From assembly GCF_040500475.1 (NCBI RefSeq), contig NZ_CP159358.1, positions 2,852,001 through 2,916,000 on the forward strand: a DNA stretch of 64,000 bases, written 5' to 3'. The notes beneath the pieces were generated by a model, which was given only the letters and a program-made list of their open reading frames with translations, was not told where the DNA came from and ran no database searches. Positions 33,914 to 42,515 of the stretch are shown here, piece after piece (within the stretch, counting starts at the first letter, position 1; every line of letters starts with the position of its first letter). The position numbers and the translations under genes were made by a program. This DNA comes from Bacillus sp. Bos-x628. GTDB taxonomy: Bacteria > Bacillota > Bacilli > Bacillales > Bacillaceae.

Positions 33914-34137
33914 TTATCGTTTCCCTTTTAAATAAGGTGTACCGAGGGCTTTCGGTGCATCAGCGCGTCCGATAAATCCAGTAAGTGCAAGGATTGAGCA
34001 CATATGGTGCGATGAGCATCTACACGTTCGGTATATCTTGAGATAGCGGTAAAGAGAGCCGATAATGAGCAAAATTAAAGAATCGTGCTGCTCCTATAGC
34101 ACCGATTGGATGCCATGACCAAATACAAGTGCAGCTC
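33914..34137 (-). pseudogene. nupQ: Remnant of nupQ (nucleoside ABC transporter permease), C-terminal end only
   Basis: No intact gene, but the minus strand reads the C-terminus of a NupQ-type permease in three pieces. They are AALVFG; WHPIGAIGAARFFNFA followed by DIPNV, a TAG stop and MLIAPYVL; and LALTGFIGRADAPKALGTPY with the end LKGKR before a TAA at 33914. Two frameshifts (near 34121 and near 33991) and one in-frame stop break it. Upstream of 34137 the similarity ends in AT-rich sequence. In B. subtilis yufN-yufO-yufP-yufQ (bmpA-nupOPQ) lies between malR and maeN, exactly here. The block was evidently deleted, leaving a decaying 3' scar. Confidence 0.85.
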
Positions 34138-34277
34138 ATAAATAGAAATTTGTTTTATTTAAAAAAATGTGAAAAGGCATCATTCTTTGTCTTTTTATGT
34201 CATGAGATATGATATAATGCGGCTTTTGTGATGTGCTTTACTACAGTGGAACCATTGATATCAAGCTCCTATGCCAT
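34138..34277. other. AT-rich spacer downstream of malR
   Basis: With the nupQ remnant this makes a stretch of more than 500 bases without an intact gene between maeN and malR. I see nothing recognisable in this part. Confidence 0.4.
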
Positions 34278-34313
34278 AAAAAACATCTGACCTTTAAGAA
34301 AAAAGTCAGATGT
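34278..34313 (-). terminator. Terminator of malK-malR
   Basis: ACATCTGAC (34283-34291) pairs with GTCAGATGT (34305-34313); read on the minus strand it ends in a run of Ts. Confidence 0.8.
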
Positions 34314-34318
34314 GTAGA

Positions 34319-35026
34319 TTATAAATATTGCTGTATTAGATTCATATTACTTGTATTGAGTTTATATTGGAAAACAGGGCGTCCAATTGTCCCGTAAGCC
34401 ATTTCTACATCAACTACTTCGATATCCTCAAGGAATTTCAAATATTTTCTAATTGACACTTGTGATATTTCTGTGTGATTGGATAGGTCTTCTGTTGTAA
34501 AAGCCTGTTGACCAAACGATTGAATGCTTGTCCAAATGAGTTTGAGTGTACTTTTGGTTAGTCCTTTTGGCAGAAGGACTTTTTCCGCTTCTGTTTTTTT
34601 ATGAAAGAGCTTCGCATCTAAATCATGTTGTGAGATGCTGTTCATGGTTTGATACAGGTCATGTTTTCTTTTATAGTCAGCTAGAGCGGATTGGAAGCGT
34701 TCAAACTCAAACGGCTTGATTAAATAATCAACCGCTCCGTTTCGCATCGTTTGTTGAACGACCTCCACTTCATTGGCAGCGGATATCACAATCACATCTA
34801 CACGATGATGTTGCTGGCGAATTTCTGATAATAGTGCCAATCCGTTTTGCCCAGGCATATAAATATCGAGAAGTACAAGATGAATGACTTCTGTCTTTAA
34901 TAATTCGAGTGCCTGCTGAAAGGATGTCGCAATTCCCTTTAACTCAAAGCCATCTATTTGGCTAAGGTAGCGTTTGTTCAGCTCCCCAACCATCGGATCA
35001 TCTTCTACTATTAATACATTAATCAT
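34319..35026 (-). CDS. malR: Malate response regulator MalR (CitB/DcuR family)
   Basis: A 235-residue regulator. The receiver domain has EDD at 8-10 and phospho-acceptor Asp54 (VLLDIYMPG), with the conserved Lys in [14 protein letters not shown]-terminal helix-turn-helix (about 170-220, [20 protein letters not shown]) follows. The start is ATG 35026 after AAAGGAGG; the longer frame to 35098 lacks a ribosome-binding site. It overlaps malK by eight bases. In B. subtilis (yufM) it activates maeN and malic-enzyme genes on malate. Confidence 0.92.
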   Translation of the reverse strand: MINVLIVEDDPMVGELNKRYLSQIDGFELKGIATSFQQALELLKTEVIHLVLLDIYMPGQNGLALLSEIRQQHHRVDVIVISAANEVEVVQQTMRNGAVDYLIKPFEFERFQSALADYKRKHDLYQTMNSISQHDLDAKLFHKKTEAEKVLLPKGLTKSTLKLIWTSIQSFGQQAFTTEDLSNHTEISQVSIRKYLKFLEDIEVVDVEMAYGTIGRPVFQYKLNTSNMNLIQQYL

Positions 35027-36617
35027 TTGAATCCTCCTTTTGTTGATACGGAATGCGGAGACTAAAGGTCGTCCCTTCTCCTTTTTCACTCGTGACAATC
35101 ATATGTCCATTCAGTTTTTTGATGCTCTGATCAACGAAATAGAGACCGAATCCTCTGTCTTTTCCTTTTGTTGAAAAGCCTTGATCAAACATCAGTTGCT
35201 GTTCTTCTATTGTAAGACCGACGCCTGTGTCAGTAATTTCGATATGAAGCTGTCCTTGTACGAATCGGAATGAAATCGAAATGGTTTTTTTGTCTGTATG
35301 AGAAACGGCATCGAGTGCGTTGTTTAACAAGTTGCCAATGACTGTAATGAGATCATGTGTCACCGCTGGGTCCCAAGCTTCTGGAACTTGGGTGCTACAG
35401 ATGACTTCTAAGGAGGCCCCTTGCTCTCGAATGTAGCTTTGTTTTCCTAGTAAAAAGCCTGCTAAGACAGAATTTTTGACATGATTGATGATTTCGTTTG
35501 TTTCCGTTTGTTGATAAATTGCAATATCCTTAATATAGGTGCCAAGATCATCATAGTTTTTGAGCTGGACCAGTCCTAAGATGACATGAAGCTTGTTCAT
35601 AAATTCGTGCGATTGTGCACGAAGGGCATTTGCATACATTTTGACACCGCTTAGCTGCTCGGCAAGGTGTTTGACTTCTGTTTTGTCACGGAATGTCGCA
35701 ATGGCACCGACAATTTCGCCTTTTACGGTAATCGGAACCTCGTTAAAAACAAGTTCCAGCCCGTTCATTCTAACATCACGATCCAAAAGCGGCTTTCGTG
35801 TCTGAATCACTTGCTTTAATCCGCTTGACGGAAGGAGGGATTGAACGTCTTGTTCCCTAGGGTCAACCATAATCCCCATATGATGAAAAAGACGCTTTGC
35901 TTCTGCATTTGCCAACTTAATTTTGCCGTCCTGATCGACTGCAAGGATTCCTTCCTTGGTGGATTCTAGCATGGCGCTTCGTTCTTTTAGTAATGTCGCA
36001 ATTTCATCTGGCTCCAGTCCAAACATAATCTTTTTTACTTTTCGTGCCACAATGAGTGCCCCCACAATTCCAAATAGAAGACTAATGGATGTGACGAAAT
36101 AGAGCGGAAGTAAGCTCTGATGAATAATCAAGTCAATTTCTTTTAACGTAATCCCTACTGCTACCGCACCAAGCTGTTTCCCATCTTGATTATAAACAGG
36201 TACAAAAGCACGCATTGATTTTCCAAGTGTTCCAGATGCGGTGCTAATGTGTTCTTTTCCTTGTAATGCTGCTTTCTCATCGCCGCCAGCAAAACGTTTT
36301 CCGATTTTTTGCGGATTCGGATGTGTTTTGCGGATGCCTTTCATATCCATGACGACAACGAATTCGGTTTTGGTAATGTGCTGGACACTCGTTGTATATT
36401 TACGTAGCGCTGTATATGAATGTTTTTCTAATGATTCGGAAGTGATAGGTGCCTCTGCGACCATTTTGGCCGTGGAGAGGGCAATGTTACGCTCCTGCTG
36501 ATGAATGTTCTTGGCTGTTTCAGACCATATCGTAAAGAATGTAATACACAAGGAGATCAAAACAACGATACAGACAAAGAGGGTCAGCCTTGTTTGCAGT
36601 CTTAAATTTTTTTTCAC
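35019..36617 (-). CDS. malK: Malate sensor histidine kinase MalK (DcuS/CitA family)
   Basis: A 532-residue kinase. A transmembrane helix at about 13-33 is followed by an extracellular Cache/PAS-like sensor (about 35-165), then a second helix (about 168-190), a cytoplasmic PAS domain (about 210-315), the H-box [20 protein letters not shown] typical of citrate/fumarate sensors, and an ATPase domain ([22 protein letters not shown]). The start is GTG 36617, giving (V)[14 protein letters not shown] as in B. subtilis YufL. The upstream in-frame extension runs into the promoter region. Confidence 0.92.
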   Translation of the reverse strand: MKKNLRLQTRLTLFVCIVVLISLCITFFTIWSETAKNIHQQERNIALSTAKMVAEAPITSESLEKHSYTALRKYTTSVQHITKTEFVVVMDMKGIRKTHPNPQKIGKRFAGGDEKAALQGKEHISTASGTLGKSMRAFVPVYNQDGKQLGAVAVGITLKEIDLIIHQSLLPLYFVTSISLLFGIVGALIVARKVKKIMFGLEPDEIATLLKERSAMLESTKEGILAVDQDGKIKLANAEAKRLFHHMGIMVDPREQDVQSLLPSSGLKQVIQTRKPLLDRDVRMNGLELVFNEVPITVKGEIVGAIATFRDKTEVKHLAEQLSGVKMYANALRAQSHEFMNKLHVILGLVQLKNYDDLGTYIKDIAIYQQTETNEIINHVKNSVLAGFLLGKQSYIREQGASLEVICSTQVPEAWDPAVTHDLITVIGNLLNNALDAVSHTDKKTISISFRFVQGQLHIEITDTGVGLTIEEQQLMFDQGFSTKGKDRGFGLYFVDQSIKKLNGHMIVTSEKGEGTTFSLRIPYQQKEDSND

Positions 36618-36803
36618 GAGTATACCCCTAACGCTCGATTTTGTAGTCAATAGTATTACTTTAACGGGAAAGTGTAAGTTTGTGAAGGAATGCGCGTACA
36701 AAATCGAAAATTTGCTTTCCATTCCAGTTTACTTGGAAAGCATCTTGTCAATCGGTTTTAAGTGAGCCATAATAAATGTGAGCTTATGAGAAAGGATTTA
36801 TTT

Positions 36804-37361
36804 ATGAAAAATACATACTTAACTGGATATTTTCCACTGATATCAATTTTACTATTCAGCTCTGCATTTTCAATTTTTACTGTAGGTATCACCACGGATT
36901 TGTTGACACAAGCGGGTATTTTAAAAGGAATGCTGGAATTCTTTTCAGAACAGGGCATTCGTCTCGCTTTATTTGCCGCATTCGCACTCGTTTATTTTAT
37001 GATATTATCTGCTTTAAAACTCATTGCTGATACGATCTTAGAGTTGTCTTTACTCTTTTTTGCGAGAGATCCTGAAGGGGAGAACTTAAAGAAAATCCGG
37101 ATTTCATCCCTCGTTTATTTGTTTGCCAGTTTACTTGCTTTTATTTTCACGCAGCAGCTTATCCTACTTGTAGGGCTCTTTGTTGTAGCAAGTCTTGTCT
37201 ATTTCATTTGGGTTGTGGTCCGAATTTATCAATCGCTGTCCATGTGGAATTTAATTGGTTTTATGATGTTTATTATTTTGTTTTGGGCCACATTTTTGAT
37301 CGGAATCTTGTACTTATTTATGAAGCTTTATAACAGTGTGATGGCAAGTCTTCCTTCTTAA
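36804..37361 (+). CDS. yufK: Hypothetical membrane protein YufK
   Basis: A 185-residue membrane protein with about five to six helices, the same length as B. subtilis YufK. The start is ATG 36804, seven bases after AAAGGA, giving MKNTYLTGYFPLISILLFSS; an upstream ATG at 36786 lies before that site. It is divergent from malK. Function unknown. A strong terminator follows. Confidence 0.82.
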   Translation: MKNTYLTGYFPLISILLFSSAFSIFTVGITTDLLTQAGILKGMLEFFSEQGIRLALFAAFALVYFMILSALKLIADTILELSLLFFARDPEGENLKKIRISSLVYLFASLLAFIFTQQLILLVGLFVVASLVYFIWVVVRIYQSLSMWNLIGFMMFIILFWATFLIGILYLFMKLYNSVMASLPS

Positions 37362-37370
37362 ACAGACGAA

Positions 37371-37402
37371 AGCATCCTCCAAAATGGAGGATGCTCTTTT
37401 TT
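37371..37402 (+). terminator. Terminator of yufK
   Basis: AGCATCCTCC (37371-37380) pairs with GGAGGATGCT (37386-37395), followed by CTTTTTT. Confidence 0.85.
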
Positions 37403-37811
37403 ATGTGAGAAACCGTTTTTTTATATTTGGTGTAGGTACCATACAAGATGTTCTTTGACCAAACCATTTGTAGCGATTTTTGGCGATTAGCTGATAAACC
37501 CAATCACGAATCGGTCGAGGAATAACGAGGAGCAAATAGCTCCACTGATAAATACCCTTTAAATGTCGTGCCGCTTTTAAGACGCCCGTTGATTTTTTAT
37601 AAAGGGCTCCTTCTTCGATATAAATGAATGAATCGAACTGATTGATTGGCAAACCATGTTCTTTCAAGATGAGTTGTCCGATATCAGATTGAAGGGAAGC
37701 AAACATCATGCGTTCATTCGGATCGTGTTTGATCACAAACTGAACAGCACCGCTACATACATGACAGACACCATCAAATAAAATTAAATGGGTTGGACGA
37801 GTGGCATTCAT
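37401..37811 (-). CDS. yuxK: DCC-family thiol-disulfide oxidoreductase-like protein YuxK
   Basis: A 136-residue protein of the DCC family, with the CXXC-type signature FDGVCHVCSG near the N-terminus and a thioredoxin-like pattern after it (MMFASLQSDIGQLILKEH). The redox role is predicted from the family; the substrate is unknown. The start is ATG 37811 (MNATRPTHLILFDG), matching the B. subtilis length; the open frame continues upstream into pbpD without a better start. It lies 20 bases after pbpD on the same strand, as in B. subtilis. Confidence 0.87.
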   Translation of the reverse strand: MNATRPTHLILFDGVCHVCSGAVQFVIKHDPNERMMFASLQSDIGQLILKEHGLPINQFDSFIYIEEGALYKKSTGVLKAARHLKGIYQWSYLLLVIPRPIRDWVYQLIAKNRYKWFGQRTSCMVPTPNIKKRFLT

Positions 37812-37831
37812 GGCAATCAAACCCCCTATCT

Positions 37832-39700
37832 TTATCTGGCGTATTGCATCGTATTTTTCCAAATGCGTAAGTGAGGACTTGAATGATAAATGGATTCAAC
37901 GCTTCCTCTATCTCTTCCGACCCATACACCCATCGTGTATTGATCCGTTAGTCCAACAAACCAAATGTCTTTGTAGTCATTCGATGTACCAGTCTTTCCG
38001 CCAATATAAGGAGAATGGAAATTGGCTTTTTTACCTGTACCGCTTTTCACAACAGATGCAAGCAGCTTGCGCATCGTTTCATTTGTACGCGGAGAATACA
38101 CTTGTTTCGGTGATTCCTTCCACTTGTAAAGTGTTTTTCCATTTAAGTCTGTGACCTTTGTAATGGAATGGCTTTGCGTATAGGAACCTTGATTGCCAAA
38201 GACCGTATACGCATCGGTTATTTCAAGCGGTGAGAATCCTTTCGTAAATCCTCCAAGTGCTGAAGGGAGCCGGTAATCATCCGCCACAATATGCTTGAAC
38301 GAAAATTGTTCTAAATAGCTGAATCCTTTTTTTACACCGACAGTATCCAGCATGCGGATAGCAGGTGTATTATAAGAATTCTTAAAGGCTGTTTCAAGTG
38401 TGACCGTTCCATAGGTTTTGTGATTATAGTTTTGCGGGCAGTATCCGCTGTTGCAAAATTTCCCAGCACTGATTGTGCTTGAGGCTGTGGCGCCGGTTTG
38501 GTCGATATAAGGTCCATAATCTAAAAGCGGCTTAATCGCAGACCCAGGCTGTCTTTGCGCTTGAAAGGCATAGTTGAAATCAAATTTTTGATAGTTTTTC
38601 CCCCCAGCAAGTGCCACAATTTGATGGGTCTGATGATTGATGACGGCTGCTCCTCCTTCAACACCTTGATATGGTAATTGAGCATTCAACTGATAGACAG
38701 CTCTTTGCTGCAAGGAAGGAAGAAGCGCTGTATAAATCTTCACGCCATCTTGAAGCAGGGTACCGACCTTTTCAGATAACTCCTTTTGAATGGCTTTTTT
38801 CTCTTCGGTTGTTTTGGCTTTATTTAATCGTTTTGTAAAGCCTTCTTGATCTGACACAAGATCTGTGAATTCTTCATTTGCATATGTCACATAGTCAGGG
38901 TAGAGATTTTTCTTTTGACTTAAAGTCAAGTTGATTTTTTCTTTGATGGCCTTTTTGTATTGTTTATTAGTGATGACACCATCTTTTTTCAAAATACCGA
39001 GCAGCCGTTCTTGGCGTTTCTTTGTATGGTTGAATTGTTTCAGTGGATCATAAAGAGTCGGATTGTTTGGAATGGCACATATAAACGCCATCTGTGCAAG
39101 CGACAAGGAACTAAGCGGTTGATCAAAATAATAATCGGCGGCAGACCCGACACCGTAAACACCGTTGCTGAAATAAATCGTATTTAAATAGCTTTCGAGA
39201 ATTTCATTTTTTGTGAATTTCCGCTCTAGTTCATAAGAATAGAGCAACTCTGTCAACTTACGACTAAAGGAACGCTCATGGCTTAAATATAGGTTACGGG
39301 CCAACTGCTGTGTGATGGTACTTGCTCCTTGGCTGATACCATGGTTTTTGACATTTGCTACAAGGGCACGAACAACTCCCATAAAGTCAATGCCTTTATG
39401 ATCATAAAAGTTGCGGTCCTCTGAGCGAAGGAAAAGTTCCTTTACAGGATCAGGAATTTGATCATATGTGACGAAAATGCGGTTCTCATCGTTAGATACG
39501 ATTTCTGATATAAGAGAACCATCCCGGTCATACATGTAACTGTTTTGGGCAAAATTTATCTTTTCTAGCTTGATTTTTTGATCAAGCACTTTGTTAACAG
39601 GTTTTACACTTGCAGCTTCTTCCTTCGATAAATAAAAAGTAAGAACAAATAATGGGATGAGGGCAGCAAGTAATAACCAACCAATGATTGCACGAAACAT
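37832..39700 (-). CDS. pbpD: Class A penicillin-binding protein PBP4
   Basis: A 622-residue bifunctional cell-wall synthase with a membrane anchor at about 5-26. The glycosyltransferase domain has SEDRNFYDHKGIDF, QGASTITQQLARN and RKLTELLYSYELE. The transpeptidase domain has SXXK as GSAIK (active Ser), SXN as SYN, and KTGTS. The start is ATG 39700, giving MFRAIIGWLLLA, in line with B. subtilis PbpD. An in-frame ATG at 39733 adds 11 residues; neither has a strong ribosome-binding site. Confidence 0.93.
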   Translation of the reverse strand: MFRAIIGWLLLAALIPLFVLTFYLSKEEAASVKPVNKVLDQKIKLEKINFAQNSYMYDRDGSLISEIVSNDENRIFVTYDQIPDPVKELFLRSEDRNFYDHKGIDFMGVVRALVANVKNHGISQGASTITQQLARNLYLSHERSFSRKLTELLYSYELERKFTKNEILESYLNTIYFSNGVYGVGSAADYYFDQPLSSLSLAQMAFICAIPNNPTLYDPLKQFNHTKKRQERLLGILKKDGVITNKQYKKAIKEKINLTLSQKKNLYPDYVTYANEEFTDLVSDQEGFTKRLNKAKTTEEKKAIQKELSEKVGTLLQDGVKIYTALLPSLQQRAVYQLNAQLPYQGVEGGAAVINHQTHQIVALAGGKNYQKFDFNYAFQAQRQPGSAIKPLLDYGPYIDQTGATASSTISAGKFCNSGYCPQNYNHKTYGTVTLETAFKNSYNTPAIRMLDTVGVKKGFSYLEQFSFKHIVADDYRLPSALGGFTKGFSPLEITDAYTVFGNQGSYTQSHSITKVTDLNGKTLYKWKESPKQVYSPRTNETMRKLLASVVKSGTGKKANFHSPYIGGKTGTSNDYKDIWFVGLTDQYTMGVWVGRDRGSVESIYHSSPHLRIWKNTMQYAR

Positions 39701-39818
39701 GAGGTCACTCACTTTCTTCAGATTTCTAGCCATATCGTACCATTCTTTTGCGGATACGAGAAGGTTATTTTTAGAAAAGAATGGGCGTGAAGCCTAGAGA
39801 ATAGGCAGGACAAGCATG

Positions 39819-39846
39819 AAAAAAGAGCATCTGATTGATCATCAGA
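39819..39846 (-). terminator. Terminator of yuxJ
   Basis: TCTGAT (39830-39835) and ATCAGA (39841-39846) form a short stem; on the minus strand it is followed by TGCTCTTTTTT. It overlaps the yuxJ stop codon. Confidence 0.6.
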
Positions 39847-41050
39847 CACTCCTTTCTTTTGTTTTTGAATGATAGCGGACTGCCCACAAAAATAGCGCAC
39901 CAAAAAGAAAAATAACGGCGGTTACATAAAAGACTGCTGGAATTCCGTAATGACTTGCTACAATCCCGCCAATGACTGGACCAACCACATTCCCAAGAAA
40001 ACGGAAGCTTACGTTATATCCGAGTACTTCACCTTGCATAGATGCAGGTGCTTTAATTCGTATGTACGCCGTTGTACATGGAATAATTCCGCCTAGTGTC
40101 ATCCCGTATAGAAAACGGAATATAACCAGCATGCCATAGGAATCAGCTAGCGCTTGGGGGATAAATAAGATCGAAGAGAGGATGAGGAGTGCAAGCAGCA
40201 CTTTATCATGTCCTATTCGATCTCCAAGATTTCCCCACTTTCGTGTAAAAAGCAAATTTCCAAGCCCTGTAGCGGAAAACGCCAGACCCGCAAAAAAAGC
40301 GAGATTTTCTGAACCGTGTAAATCATGAATGTACAGGGCTAAAAGCGGTTGAATGCTAAAGTTCCCCACTTGTGTAATAAATGTCAATAGCATAGTGACA
40401 ACAAGCAAAGGCTGTTTCAAAATATGAGCGAGTACGTCCTTACGTGAGTAAGCGATGCGCTTTGCTTCTTTAGATTGGATCGGTTGTTCTTTGACACCGA
40501 TGATAATCACGAAGGCTGATAAATAAATCACAGTAGCTGTTAAAAAAAACGTATAAATGAATCCGACGCTGTCTGCCATCAAGCCGCCCATTAATGGACC
40601 GAACAGCCCTCCGGCGACATTGCTCATCTGCATTGTCCCAAGTGTTTTCCCAGCAGTTGCCTTTTCGGTTTGAGCAGAGATAAGCGCCATAGAAGTGGAA
40701 ATGAAGCCTGTCACAAGCCCCATGAATAGCCGAAGCGCAAATAGCTGGTAAACGGTTTGAACAAGTCCCATGAATAGAATACTTGTCGCAATCCCAATTC
40801 CGTTGATTAATAAAATCTTTTTGTAGCCATGCCGGTCTCCAATCCGCCCCCAAATAGGAGAAATAAGAAAGGCGGTTAAAAACGTGACCCCAAAGACGTA
40901 GCCGCTCCATCTTTGGACAAATTCATTAGAATAGCTACTATCAAGAGACGCTATGTATAGTGATAAAAAAGGAACGATCATTGTGATGCTGGCAGATACG
41001 AAAAAGTTCACAAACCACATGATGTATAAGTTTTTCTTTCTGTTTGTGAT
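39842..41050 (-). CDS. yuxJ: Major facilitator superfamily efflux transporter YuxJ, apparent ATC start
   Basis: A membrane protein of about 402 residues with 12 helices. MFS motif A is visible as GRIGDRHGYKKILL and again as GNLGDRIGHDKVLL. It is most similar to drug/metabolite exporters (DHA1 type). The ribosome-binding site GAAGGTGG is followed four bases later by ATC at 41050, giving (I)TNRKKNLYIMWFVNFF, with no ATG, GTG or TTG in frame at this point. Upstream in-frame ATGs at 41158, 41149 and 41116 have no ribosome-binding site and would add about 20-35 atypical residues. The next downstream ATG, in LYIMWF, also lacks one. The exact start is therefore uncertain. Confidence 0.82.
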   Translation of the reverse strand: MTNRKKNLYIMWFVNFFVSASITMIVPFLSLYIASLDSSYSNEFVQRWSGYVFGVTFLTAFLISPIWGRIGDRHGYKKILLINGIGIATSILFMGLVQTVYQLFALRLFMGLVTGFISTSMALISAQTEKATAGKTLGTMQMSNVAGGLFGPLMGGLMADSVGFIYTFFLTATVIYLSAFVIIIGVKEQPIQSKEAKRIAYSRKDVLAHILKQPLLVVTMLLTFITQVGNFSIQPLLALYIHDLHGSENLAFFAGLAFSATGLGNLLFTRKWGNLGDRIGHDKVLLALLILSSILFIPQALADSYGMLVIFRFLYGMTLGGIIPCTTAYIRIKAPASMQGEVLGYNVSFRFLGNVVGPVIGGIVASHYGIPAVFYVTAVIFLFGALFLWAVRYHSKTKERSV

Positions 41051-41238
41051 AAAACCACCTTCTTTATTTATTTCGTGTTCCTTAATAATTATAAAGGAAA
41101 GTAAACGATCTTTCATCTGATGAATAGGTTGGGCATAGTGAATCTGCATTATTTTCACGAAATTGAAGTGATTTCAAAGTCCGTCTTAATATAATAGTAT
41201 CAGAGATGAAAAACAGCCGAGAAAGGGAGGTGAAACTG

Positions 41239-41856
41239 GTGGAACAGAAGACGCTGCTTGTGGTCGATTTTGAATTTACGATGCCTGACGGAAAGTATCA
41301 TCCGCAAAATTTTTTCCCTGAAATTATTGAGGCTGGTGTCGTGAAAGCAACGAGTGAAAACATCGTAGATACCTTCTCAAGTTATGTGAAACCGAAAAAA
41401 TTTCCGAAACTGACGAAGCGTTGTAAATCTTTTCTCGGAATTACGCAGCAAGATGTGGAAAGCGGGATTACATTTGAGGCGTTTATTGAAACGCTCATGT
41501 CACTTGATGGAGGAGAAGACTGTGATGTGATCACTTGGGGGAATATGGATATGAAAGTGCTGAAGCAAAACTGTATGCTCAATCATATTGCATTTCCATT
41601 TAAGGGAAATCTACGGGACCTGGCCTTTGAATATAAAACTTTTTTTGGTGACAGAACACTGACAGGACTTAGAACAGCGGCGAAGGAATACGGAAGTGAA
41701 GGAGCTGGTAAGCACCATAAAGCACTAGATGATGCCATGACAACTTATCAGCTATTTACACTATTTGAAAAAGACAGAGCCTATGTAGAAAATCCACAAA
41801 CAACCAAAATTGGTGAACTCATCGATTTCTCTCATTTTTTTGATTCGACGGATTAG
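41239..41856 (+). CDS. kapD: KapD, DnaQ-family exonuclease-like inhibitor of the KinA sporulation pathway
   Basis: A 205-residue DEDDh exonuclease-fold protein with acidic motif I in VVDFEFTM and motif III in GKHHKALDDAMTTY. In B. subtilis KapD overproduction blocks the KinA route into sporulation. The start is GTG 41239 after GGGAGGTG, matching the B. subtilis length; the upstream in-frame start at 41206 precedes that site. The stop overlaps the convergent kapB stop by four bases. Confidence 0.9.
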   Translation: MEQKTLLVVDFEFTMPDGKYHPQNFFPEIIEAGVVKATSENIVDTFSSYVKPKKFPKLTKRCKSFLGITQQDVESGITFEAFIETLMSLDGGEDCDVITWGNMDMKVLKQNCMLNHIAFPFKGNLRDLAFEYKTFFGDRTLTGLRTAAKEYGSEGAGKHHKALDDAMTTYQLFTLFEKDRAYVENPQTTKIGELIDFSHFFDSTD

Positions 41857-42245
41857 CGAGCGTCTTCTGGAAAATAGTCTTTCTCAAGGGAAGAAAGGCA
41901 AGCTCTCGATTTTTTAGCCCATTCAGAATCATCCGCGTTGAGCGATTTTTTTAATTTTTCTACAGCTTCTTTCAGTGACACTTGATAGTCAGGAATTTCG
42001 CCATTATACGGCTTGACCATATGGTGAGGAATATTCGTTTGTTCTCTAAATGCCAAAGCTCGTCTCTCTTGGAAAAAAGGCACTTCTGCTTGTTTAGGGT
42101 GATGAAGGTCACCTTGGGTGGGATGAGTAAGGACTGCTTTTACTTGAACGAGAAAGGTCGATTGTTTCACTGCTGTCACTTCCCCAATGTATACACCTGT
42201 TTTGTAAAATCCTTTCACAATTTGTCCGATTTGAATGTCTGTCAT
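41853..42245 (-). CDS. kapB: KapB, lipoprotein-family partner required for KinB function
   Basis: A 130-residue protein starting MTDIQIGQIVKGFYKTGVYI from ATG 42245, eight bases after GGAGG. In B. subtilis KapB is needed for KinB to feed the sporulation phosphorelay. The N-terminal half looks like a small beta-barrel (YIGEVTAVKQSTFLVQVKAV). I see no lipobox, so the lipoprotein label used in databases is not supported by this sequence. kinB lies 270 bases upstream on the same strand. Confidence 0.85.
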   Translation of the reverse strand: MTDIQIGQIVKGFYKTGVYIGEVTAVKQSTFLVQVKAVLTHPTQGDLHHPKQAEVPFFQERRALAFREQTNIPHHMVKPYNGEIPDYQVSLKEAVEKLKKSLNADDSEWAKKSRACLSSLEKDYFPEDAR

Positions 42246-42335
42246 GTGAAATTCCTCCATTTCCTTCTCATAGGAAGGTATTTCATTTTTTTTCGCCAAT
42301 ATAGTGAAGTAAACCATTAAAAGGGGGAATCGCGG

Positions 42336-42515
42336 ATGATTACGTTCATCGCACTCTTTCTACTGTATTTTCCTGAAGATAAAAGGGAGTACATCCCTGC
42401 GGCGATCACAACGGTGCTTTTCTTTATTGCTGCATTTATTTGTTTTCGTCTCATCGTTCGTGCTTCTAAGAAGCAGGAGCAAAAGGATGAAAAATGGACA
42501 AAAAAAATGGATTGA
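42336..42515 (+). CDS. Small single-pass membrane protein between kapB and kinB
   Basis: A 59-residue open frame from ATG 42336, preceded by AAAAGGGGG. It reads MITFIALFLLYFPEDKREY, then a hydrophobic helix (about 22-43, AAITTVLFFIAAFICFRLIV), then a Lys/Glu-rich tail. It ends directly against the kinB stop on the other strand and runs opposite to kinB-kapB. I do not recognise it. The good ribosome-binding site and clear helix favour a real gene. Confidence 0.5.
   Translation: MITFIALFLLYFPEDKREYIPAAITTVLFFIAAFICFRLIVRASKKQEQKDEKWTKKMD

Noticed and set aside
40470..40910. Minus-strand 146-codon frame
   Set aside because: It is a shifted frame inside yuxJ on the same strand, with no family features.
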